This document shows, piece by piece, positions 9,436-17,780 of a stretch of 24,917 bases of DNA (position 1 is the first letter of the stretch; every line of letters starts with the position of its first letter). The notes beneath the pieces were generated by a model. That model did no database searches, was not told the DNA's origin, and saw only the letters and a list, made by a program, of their open reading frames with translations. The translations under genes were made by a program, and so were the position numbers. Origin of the DNA: Catenaria anguillulae PL171 (taxonomy: Eukaryota > Blastocladiomycota > Blastocladiomycetes > Blastocladiales > Catenariaceae); contig MCFL01000333.1 of assembly GCA_002102555.1 (NCBI GenBank), positions 1 to 24,917 of the forward strand. The letters run 5' to 3'.

Positions 9436-10416
9436 GTCTAGGACGCCAGTAACTTTTAGATCGTAAAGGAATGGCCCGAGTCAGGTGCAGGGCGGACGCA
9501 CATCTCCGAATGTCTCGCTTGTGAGAAAAGGTCGAAGTTATTGGACCCAAGAAGCATCATGAATGGTCGTAGGCGCGGCCGGGTACAGCTTGGTGTTTGC
9601 CCAAGCAGGCTGATCGGGATATGGAGTTGGAGAATCCATTGCAGAGAGTTTAAATGGGCATCCCGGTTGGAGGCGCTGCGTCTATGCCCATGTATCCGCT
9701 GTCATGATCAAGAGCGCTAGCTAATGGAAGCCGCCCACAAAGCCCAAAGAAGGCGCCGACGGCGAGCAAGAAGGAAACTGGCATGCGACTTGTTTTGAGC
9801 GTTTCTGGCTTGAATGCCGCCGGTGTGAGTGGGTTCTTTGGTGGTTTTTTTTGTATGTATCGCCTGTCAATTCCCGCGAAATGGGCGGACGGAAAAAGAT
9901 GTGGTTCATGGAACGAATTGTTGTCGTCCGCACCAAATGCTTTGCGATCACCTCATGTTGGCGGGCGCCTTGACGTCTGGCCGTGGCAACAATGAGGGAT
10001 CAGGAAGCAAGTTGGTCACGCACAGCTAACCTTGCTCGTGCCGGAGAGTAGTACGGACAGCCACCGTGCAAGGTATAAAAGCGAATGATTCACGGTTGCT
10101 TGTCAGAAATTAGTTTTCGTGACTTGCATCCCGACTCTTTGCAGGCTTGCAGTTGAATTGGAGACCATGGTGACTCCAAACTCTCATTGCCATCAAGACC
10201 GTCCGTGCGACGCCGCTGAGGGACGAGCAAGCTTCGTCTCGACTTCCGCGCCATAGTTTCGTGTGAATGCGATTGACATGGTCGTGTTTGGGTTGCTTTG
10301 TGAGTCGCTGCATGCATGCCTGTGTCGCCAGAGCCCTGGTGACGAGTTTCGGAGGAAAAGAGTGGCCCGTACAGAAAAAAAAAGAAATGAAAAAATGGTA
10401 GTGTCTGCCGTACGAC
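9436..10416. other. Long intergenic region
   Basis: About 980 bases without a supported gene. A TATAAAA lies at 10074-10080 on the plus strand, but the only frame soon after it is a 29-codon ORF from ATG 10168, which I do not support as a gene. A minus-strand frame at 10110-10565 runs out of the last exon region of the next gene in the wrong frame. No RNA gene is recognised. Confidence 0.3.
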
Positions 10417-11071
10417 TCAACTCGACTCGTCCTTCTTGTTACCCTTTTCCTCATCCTCAATCTCACGCTTGGGCTCCAAAACACTGCCGCGCTTGCGACC
10501 CGACACCTTGTCGACGACCCACACGACTGCTCTGAATGACTTGTACGAAATGTATCCGAGGCCAATCACGGTCGCACCTACATTTGTGCATACATCGCAA
10601 AGTCAAAAAGAGTCCGAGGATAAGCGATGAGGTGCGAAGGTGGGCACATACCGCCAAACACCATCTTGCCAGTGAACCGCGACTTTTCCACAAAGCGATC
10701 GACCTTGTCCTCTTTCCAGACGAGGCATGCCAGACGGTACCCGACTTGTGTGCGGTACATCAAGTACGACGTCCCCGTGGTTGCGCCTGCAACGAGCAAT
10801 TTGCCGATGGCGGATCCCTGCCAGGAGATTGAGATTCCCCCGGTGAGACAAAACAGGATCAGACCAGACCAGTTGAGCATGGCATACGCACAAGTGCTTT
10901 CCCAAGCCCTTGGCCCAGGCCGTCAACAAAGGCCTTGAGCCACGAGGGTTGCGGCTTTGCGACTTCGGCGCCTGCGGACGAAGGGGATCCGTTGGCCGAG
11001 GCGGCGGCGTTTGCGGAAGAGGTTTTGCCCGTGGACGATGGGCGGACCTGGATGCGTTCCGAGCGGGGCAT
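10417..11071 (-). CDS. Unknown small membrane protein with glycine-rich helices
   Basis: Three exons, 11071-10892, 10817-10652 and 10577-10417, join cleanly (phase 0, then phase 1) into 168 residues. Introns are 74 bases each, with donors GTGCGT and GTATGT and acceptors CAG and TAG. The N-terminal 45 residues are low-complexity (MPRSERIQVRPSSTGKTSSA onward). Then come WLKAFVDGLGQGLGKALGSA and IGKLLVAGATTGTSYLMY, a charged linker (WKEDKVDRFVEKSRF), a second hydrophobic segment (MVFGGATVIGLGYISYKSF) and a Lys/Glu-rich tail ending KKDESS. The spaced glycines suggest packed transmembrane helices. ATG 11071 is the first in-frame ATG. The clean splicing argues for a real gene. I do not recognise the family; a mitochondrial or ER membrane protein would fit (inference). 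Confidence 0.65.
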
Positions 11072-11352
11072 GGCTTCAATATTTCGGGTGGTCTTGCTAA
11101 CGGCTTTGTTCCATGGGAAATCCGAGGAAAGGAAAGAAGAGAAGATGGGATTACTCCAGAATGAATGCAAATAAATGACGCGGAAACCAAATGTTGGATC
11201 AGATCATGTACATAGGGCAGATCGGAGTGCTTCGATATGTCTCGCACGTTGGCACTTGTCTGAAATCGTGTGACGGTGCTCTTACTTATTCTATGTACAC
11301 TGGTTCGCCTGGCGCCCACGACCCGCTTCTTTTTTCTTGATCGCAAAACAAA

Positions 11353-11836
11353 ATGTTGGCTGCTGCGCCTCCGGATGTGCTGGCTGACAAGAAATTCTCG
11401 TCAGGGCATCGAGTGTCAGCTCGAGCAACGTGACCGTTCGCTTCAACAACCAGCTGGCTCGTTCCGGTGACTTGTTGACCCCCATCAAGAAGACTGTGTC
11501 GGGTTACGGCCCTGGCTTGTCCCCAGGCTCAAACAACTTGGCCATGGCCATGGCGCAACTCAGCTTGCCCGAGGTTCCGTTGCCCGTTGGTGGCGTTGCG
11601 GGCGAGTTTCCACAAATGCGCTCGGTCTTACGCGTGTACAGCATGACGCACGAGCAAATGACCGCCTGGCCATGGTGTACAACGAGACATCCAACATTGT
11701 TGCGGGCGACAATGTCGAAGTGCGCCCGGGACCAGGTTTGGTTGTGGTGCCACAAGGGATTTTGATTGTTGTCTTCTCGTCCATGCCTAGTGTGCGTGAC
11801 GCCCCTCGCTGCTCGTTGATGTTTATTCATCTCTGA
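11353..11836 (+). CDS. Unidentified small gene with broken reading frame
   Basis: ATG 11353 opens MLAAAPPDVLADKKFSSG. The sequence then reads in another frame as ASSVSSSNVTVRFNNQLARS, GDLLTPIKKTVSGYG and NNLAMAMAQLSLPEVPLP, and finally in a third frame as NDRLAMVYNETSNIVAGDN, VEVRPGPGLVVVPQGIL, stopping at 11836. The first change fits the loss of one base near 11385-11410. The second could be an intron ending TGTACAG at 11642 or another lost base. The phrases look like real protein, but no family comes to mind. It is divergent from the membrane protein at 11071 and converges on the CsaA gene with 114 bases between. Start and exon structure are uncertain. Confidence 0.35.
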
Positions 11837-11950
11837 AATGTGCTTTTGAATCTCGGATGGCTTCAAGCGACTGAGTCGCCGCCGTGTGCCAATGAATCAA
11901 GTATACCATGCATTTATTTCGCAAATGTGCGAGAGGGTCATGAATCACGA

Positions 11951-12475
11951 TCAGTACAACTTTCCACCAACCACGACCCCTTGTCTGCCCGTATCCGGCC
12001 TTACAAGCACCACATCTCCGTTCTCATCGGGAACCCCCAACACAAGCACCTGACTCATAAACTTTCCAATCTGGCGCGGCGGCAAATTGCACACGGCCAA
12101 CACCAGCGTGCCCACGAGCTTGGCACGCTCCTCGTCAGTCGATCCGTAATGCTTGACGATTTGCGCCGACGACTTTTTTGTGCCGAGTTCCGGGCCCAAG
12201 TCCAGCGTCAGCTTGATGGCGGGCTTGCGGGCTTCTGGGAACGGGTCGGCTGCGAGGATGCGGCCGACGCGAATGTCAAGGCCGGCAAATGGGTCCATGG
12301 GCGCGGGCTTGGCGGCGGCGGCGGCGGCGGGTGAAGACGGGGTGGCGGTCATGCTTGAAGTGTGGCGGCGAAAGCGATTTGGAGGAGGAGAAACGAGTAT
12401 GGCAGGGCAGAGAACGTGGGCTTTGAAGACGGGTCGAGTGCACACGAGCGGACGGAAGAGGGAGGGAAGGCACAT
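11951..12475 (-). CDS. CsaA-type tRNA-binding-domain protein with probable mitochondrial presequence
   Basis: An intronless 174-codon frame. Residues from about 60 match the compact bacterial CsaA protein almost end to end: MDPFAGLDIRVGRI, AADPFPEARKPAIKLTLDLG, ELGTKKSSAQIVKHY, VLAVCNLPPRQIGKFMSQVL and VLGVPDENGDVVLVRPD, ending GGKLY. This is the OB-fold tRNA-binding domain in its stand-alone dimeric form, without the EMAP-II or Arc1 context. Bacterial CsaA is reported as an export-related chaperone; its fungal role is not established. The N-terminus (MCLPSLFRPLVCTRPVFKAH, then RFRRHTSS) has basic and hydrophobic residues and no acidic ones, like a mitochondrial presequence with cleavage near RRHTSS. 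An alternative start is the internal ATG at 12352, giving an Ala-rich leader. A bacterial or organellar origin is likely (inference). Confidence 0.82.
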   Translation of the reverse strand: MCLPSLFRPLVCTRPVFKAHVLCPAILVSPPPNRFRRHTSSMTATPSSPAAAAAAKPAPMDPFAGLDIRVGRILAADPFPEARKPAIKLTLDLGPELGTKKSSAQIVKHYGSTDEERAKLVGTLVLAVCNLPPRQIGKFMSQVLVLGVPDENGDVVLVRPDTGRQGVVVGGKLY

Positions 12476-12949
12476 CGCTATGCTGGACTGTTCGCTGGTC
12501 CTCCCGGAAGTGTGGATGCAATGGCGCTATTTGTACTTGAGAAAACCACACATGGCGTAGATGGCATGCTCTGTGGCCAACGCCGTTGGTCGTATGTGCT
12601 CCATACTGCGTCTGTAATCCCCGCTGGTTTAGCCGTTAGTGACCTGGCATCGAGCATCGAGTTCCATGGTGGTGAAGGCATGGGACGTGTCGGTTGGCAA
12701 GCGGCACGGCTGGACAGTGCATCTTGTGCCAAATGTGGGAACGAGACAGGCGCGAGCCTGACCTTTCCAACAAAAAAAAAAAGTGACTGACTCACGGACC
12801 AGCGCGAAGACCGAGATATGGACCGTGGCGCCAAGTCACAAATCACCCAATAGCTCAACATGCTGGAATATTCCCGTTGCAACGAAATATACATACACAG
12901 GAAAATGAAAGAAAAAAAAAAGACACTAGCCCATCGAAAAAAAGAAACA
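12476..12949. other. Intergenic region between CsaA and PTM1-like genes
   Basis: These 474 bases lie upstream of CsaA (minus) and downstream of the PTM1-like gene (minus). Open frames on both strands cover it but show no domain. An A10 run lies at 12772-12781 and another A-rich tract at about 12911-12921. Confidence 0.35.
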
Positions 12950-14900
12950 TCAATCACCACGTTCCCTCGTTGGACTGGGCGACCGCGACCTCAACGTGGC
13001 CGCGCCCATTCCCTGATACCTGCCCGCGGAAATGCGCTCGGGTGACCTGCCATCATCCGCGTCCGAATCGGAATCCAACGCAAACACCACGGCCTGGTCG
13101 TCTTGCAGGGCGTCGCCACCCGCACGCCGAGTCGTCGGCTTTGCGCCTCCCGCGCCAGACGGACTGGCAGCGCCCGACCCGCTGGCATACCTACCTGGGC
13201 CCATGGGCTCGTCATCAAACAAGGCCCCACCGCCACCAATTCCGCCAAGCCCGCCATCACCCAAATCAAACTCGTCCTCGAGCGGGTCCGAAACAAGTTC
13301 CTCGAGCCCATACCGTGCGTTTTCGCTCGTGGGCCGCCACAGCGCACACACGGCAAGCATGCACACCGAGTACAAGGCATTGAGCCATCCGTCAACAACA
13401 AACCACCGCCACGACCACCATGCCGCCACAAACGCGACATTGTCACGCTGGGCAAACCACAGCGTGTTGACAATAAAGTAAAGTGCCAAGTTGATCCCCG
13501 CAAAGAAGAGCAGGCGCCACAGCGCCGTGTACATTTGCAGCTTGTAAAACTGGCGGCGCAATTGCAAATGATGCGTCGTGGCTGTGAGCGCCGACAGAGT
13601 CCACACGTAAAAAACGGTGAGAGTGACGGCTAAGGGCACAATCACCAACAAGATGGCCGCAGACTTGTGCTCGGATTGCTTGAGCGTGATGCCCGTGTAC
13701 ACGGCCCCGAAAAACATGTGGACGAGGGCAAGTGCTTGACACTTGCGCATGTCGTCGCCCAGCGACGGTTTCACCACGCCGTATCCGAGGGCAACAATGA
13801 GCAGGATAAAGAGTGAGGCAGAGTTGCGTGTGGAGTTGAGCAGGGCAGACAGCAGGAGCAGCGGCCACGATTGGTCACCCGTGGCGTTCCATGAGGCATA
13901 GTACCAGTAGTTGAAGGCGGTTTCAAGTGTGACAAAGGCAATCACGCCGGCAATGTACTTTTGTACGGGGAGAATGTCGGACCAGTGAAGAGCCGATTTG
14001 CCGAGCCAGAGGAGGAGGACGGCGAGGTACACGAGGCACGTAAATCCATAAAACTAATGCAAAACACACGATTGCATGAGTTGTACATGAGAGGCAGGCG
14101 GGAAGCAGGTTGGGGGATGAAATGGAACGTACAGGCATCTTTGGGTAATCGATTGCAGGCAATAACCCATGGGCATTGACGTATTTCAAATCGGCCAAGG
14201 CCAACACGTCCATTTGTGCAAAGGTTGCGAGCGGCAGCTCGACCAAACAGTAGAGTCCCGTGACGGTAATGTTGTACCTAACCGTGTACGGTAGCGCGAC
14301 GCGCGAAAAATCAATCACCTCGGACAAGGTCGGGGCATGGAACGGGCCCAAGTCACCCAAGTCCTTAACTTGGCGAAACAAGATTTGGCCAATCTGCTCG
14401 CACTGGTGCAACAAATTGGCCGACTGCGTGCACTGGTACCCAAACCTGGTTGGCTCGGGCATGGGTGTGCCGAGCTTGTCTTGGTCGAGCAAGTTGTAGG
14501 CGGCCAGGGCAACGGCGCCCTGCGAGGGCGGAGTGTATTTCACCTCGAGGTAGGCGGGCTGGCCAGAGGGGATCGAGTCTTGCGCATTCATGGCAAAGCA
14601 GATGCGGTTGGCAATGATTTGGTCGAGGACTTCGGCATTGATGTCTGCGTCGGACCAAGGGGCAGCAGGAGTCTGTGGATGGGGGATGGCCGAGGCGGCA
14701 GTCGAGGTGGCGAGCATGGCGGCCAGCGCCAAGATGCATGCGGCCATGGTCAAGACGGAGGTGGCGGATGCGCGGTGCAGGCGTCGTTGGGGTTGTTCCG
14801 GTTGGATCTGGCGTCGGTGTTGGCGTTGACGGGTGTGGTCGGAGCCCATGGCCAGAGGAGAAGGAGGAGACCCGTGGCGGGCGCAGAACGGTTGATGCAT
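12950..14900 (-). CDS. PTM1: PTM1/GPR107-type seven-helix membrane protein
   Basis: Exon 1 is 14900-14133 and exon 2 14053-12950, joined in phase 0 over a 79-base intron (GTACGT...TAG): up to 623 residues. The lumenal part follows a signal sequence MAACILALAAMLATSTAASA that starts at an internal ATG, 14747; upstream ATGs at 14900 and 14849 are also in frame. Lumenal Cys-containing segments include RICFAMNAQDSIPSG and RFGYQCTQSANLLHQCEQ, then YNITVTGLYCLVEL. After the junction, DYPKMPFYGFTCLVYLAVLL begins the seven-helix bundle, with LPVQKYIAGVIAFVTLETAF, NYWYYASWNATGDQSW, YGVVKPSLGDDM and WFVVDGWLNALYSV. The tail is Gly-, Ser- and Asp-rich. The family (Lung 7-TM receptor: GPR107, GPR108, yeast Ptm1) sits in the Golgi and endosomes. 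Start choice is the main doubt. Confidence 0.88.
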
Positions 14901-15560
14901 TGTGAAAAAGTGCTGGATATCGGATGTAGGCACTTTGCGGATGGCTGGATGAGGCGCCGCAGGGCAAAGTAGAGCAGAGCAGTGCAGAACAGGCCGGTGC
15001 TGTGTTGCGGGTAGCCGTTGCGGTAACGATGCGCAGTGTGAGTGTGCTCAGAGTAAGTACTTCAATTTTCAATGCTGATTCATACATACATATGATTAAT
15101 GAATACTGATTTTGCCAAGACAAACCAGAAACGCGTCCGACTCACTGCTGCCAATTCTTAACATTAAAAACTTGAAGATCCCAGGGCAAACAGGCAAACG
15201 GGAATCGGGAGAATTGGTATCGGTGAAATTGTTGGGTGGCGGTGTGGTGTGGTGTCGCTGGCGGCCCTGAGGAGATTAATAGCCATAAGCTTTGAGATGT
15301 ACATACATAAATAAATGAATATCAAGAACAAGGAAACATGCTATATATCTGTGATAGATTCATGCAACAAGTGGGGGATGAAGGATGACTATTAGTAAAT
15401 AACAGCAACTTGATGCAATCAACAATCCCAACTCGTACCCATCGATATCACTCAGGCTGCCACCCACTATTTGCGACATTGCTCCCCTACTTGTAACAAC
15501 CGCGTCCAAGTCATCCTTCCGACCGACCGCCTCAACCAAGTAATCTTGTCCACAAAATCA
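14901..15560. other. AT-richer intergenic region
   Basis: The 660 bases between the divergent PTM1-like and F-box genes are AT-richer than their surroundings, with TACA/TATG-type repeats near 15085-15097 and 15299-15320. Both promoters should be here. ATG 15414 opens a short frame (MQSTIPTRTHRYHSGCH) that could be an upstream exon of the F-box gene, but the splice phases do not settle it. Confidence 0.35.
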
Positions 15561-17598
15561 ATGTCCGCACCCAGATCCCCTTTCGTATTCGACTTCACAC
15601 GCGTCATCGTCATCGTCATCGTCGTCAGACCCACTCGCACTCGGCAGCGGCACCACCCCTACAGCAGCCAGAACAAGCGTCAGGGCAAGAGCACCACTGG
15701 CACTGGCACGTGGCGGCCGAGGCAGAACAACCACACTCACGCCGTGGTTCCACAACCGCCACTCACCCTCGTCGCGCTCCTCTTCCCCCTTGGGCATCGG
15801 TATCGGTATCGGTATCGGATTCGGTCAACACATTCACGACTCGGTCTTTCTCTCTTGGTTGCGCCGTATCGACCCGGCCTTTCTCGATTCCGACTTGCCT
15901 GGTTCTTGGCCGCTCGATTCCGAACCCGATGATGATGGAAACAACACACAGTCACCACGACAACAACTCGTCGACCCACCCACCACAATCAAGCTCGACC
16001 GCCTCCCAGAAGACATTTTGCTGTCTTTACTCGACCACCTCCCGCGCGATGCCTACCTCAACCTCGCCCTCACCTGTTCCCTCTTCTTCCGCCTCGCCCA
16101 CGACCCAACCGCCGTCTCGTTTGCGCTTCGCCGCTGGTTCGGCTGCACCCCAACTCCAGCTTCAACTCGTCTTTCCCTGCACACACACCTCAAGGGAACC
16201 TACCTGGGATTCGCCATTGACAGATGTACCAACCAATTTGACCCATACCCAATGCACCTTGCACTCCCTCCCTGCCCGCTCTCGTGCACCGCGGCCTACC
16301 GCCACTTGCTCTCGTCCACTGCGTCGCATGGCGAGGGGCATTGCCATTGGCCGTCGCTCGGAAACGCAACCACAAGGCTCACCTCCATCACGCACGCCCC
16401 CTGGGCAGACTCGGACCGGTCCACTATTGCCGCCAAATTCATGCGCGACAGGCACGCTGACGCGCTCACTTGGACCGAACTGGACCTGCTCTCTCCGCCC
16501 CCACCTCCGTCTGCGCCGATAACTGCAAACCACCACCAGCAGCAACAGCCAGCGCCTGTTCCTGTTCCTCCTCCCGCACCGCCCTTGCACGCCGCACACG
16601 TCAACCAATTGGCCCTCCCCAATACCTACCAAGCCATCGCCCTAGGCCCATGGATGCTCGGCACGTTTGACCCCGCGCAATCGCAACTTAGCCGCGGCGC
16701 CTTTGTGCTGCTCGCCACCGACGCGCTCTCTCCACCTTCACCTCTCCCATTCCCCACCTGTGCCCAAGTGCACGCCCTCAAACACGGATCGACCATTTCA
16801 TTGCACGGCTTGCTCGCAAACACACACGCGCCCATGTCGTTGCCCAACGTGACACTCACCTTGACTTATCACGACCCGCCGTTGCCCGCGCTCCCGTTCC
16901 GCACCGTGCTCCGACGTCCGCCCGTGCTCCCTGGACCCGTAAGGTGGACCGGGTCCATTGCCGTGACGCCCGGCGTGGGTGCCGGAGCCCATGCTTTTTC
17001 TCCGCCCACCTCGACCGACTCGACCACAAGTCACTTGGACGACGATCCAGGAATCATGTCATCGTCGGGCATTTTGCTGACTGGCGACAAGGACAAGGAA
17101 CAGTGGGTGCACGGAATTGCTCTGGACGTTGCCGGATGCGTCACCACTTGCACGAGTGGCGGCGGCGAGGGCGAGGAGTGGCACTTGTATGCGAGCCTGG
17201 ACCATTGGCAGGCACAGCACGATCGCGCGGAGGCTCGCCGCATGCGTTTGGGGAAGGCAAAGGGCCCGCAAGGCGCGGGCGCTGGCGGGCATGTGAGCGA
17301 GTGGTCCAGGACGTATGCGCCGTTGCTCGATCGCATTTCGGTGCGTGTTGTGACGCAACCCATGGGCAAGGAAAAGGGAACGGGAACGGGAAAGGGAAAG
17401 GGAAAGGGGGCGAGGACGAGGGTGGTTGGGTGGTGGAAGTATCCGACACTGAGTTGTTTCTTTGCAGAGATTGACAAGGTCGAGCATCTCGATCCATTGG
17501 CGGCAGACGACGCGGTGGTACCCAAGGAACATAGGGGTAAGGGTAAGGCAAAGATGGTGGTGGTGGATGCCAACGGGTTAAGTGCGCTGGGGTTGTAA
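15561..17598 (+). CDS. F-box protein
   Basis: The protein-coding frame is open from 15544 to the stop ending at 17598 but has no ATG before the F-box, so the start must come from an upstream exon or after a frame change. ATG 15561 (MSAPRSPFVFDF) is the nearest candidate, in a different frame. The N-terminal region has a Ser run and the hexamer-encoded GIGIGIGIG. The F-box lies at about 15991-16120: IKLDRLPEDILLSLLDHLPR, DAYLNLALTCSLFFRLA. A Pro/Gln-rich linker follows (HHQQQQPAPVPVPPP). The rest is a unique domain with WMLGTFDPAQSQLSRGAFVL, WHLYASLDHWQAQHD and a Gly/Lys run (GKGTGTGKGKGKG is approximate) before LSCFFAEIDKVEHLD. No kelch, WD40 or LRR repeat is seen. F-box proteins bind Skp1 and select substrates for SCF ubiquitylation. 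The substrate is unknown. Confidence 0.75.
15793..15826 (+). repeat. GGTATC-type hexamer repeat inside F-box gene
   Basis: About five imperfect GGTATC/GGCATC units encode alternating Gly-Ile in the F-box protein frame. A short coding microsatellite of this kind is prone to length change. Confidence 0.7.
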
Positions 17599-17780
17599 AT
17601 CGATGGCATGCGTTGCAGCGGAGCTGGACTCGTCAAATCTATCTGTGAACATTTGTGTATACTCAACTCCATCAGTCATACATATCTCAAATGCATATAC
17701 GCATTTTGACTGAATGAATGCAAGTGGGAATATGGAGTGTATTTGTATACTAAAACTGCCTCCTGATAACCGTCATCACA

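Noticed and set aside
10074-10080. TATAAAA as promoter of a plus-strand gene
   Set aside because: No supported coding frame follows within several hundred bases.
14337-14972. 211-codon plus-strand frame opposite the PTM1-like gene
   Set aside because: The antisense strand carries the recognisable seven-helix protein; the plus frame is Gly/Val/Arg-rich shadow.
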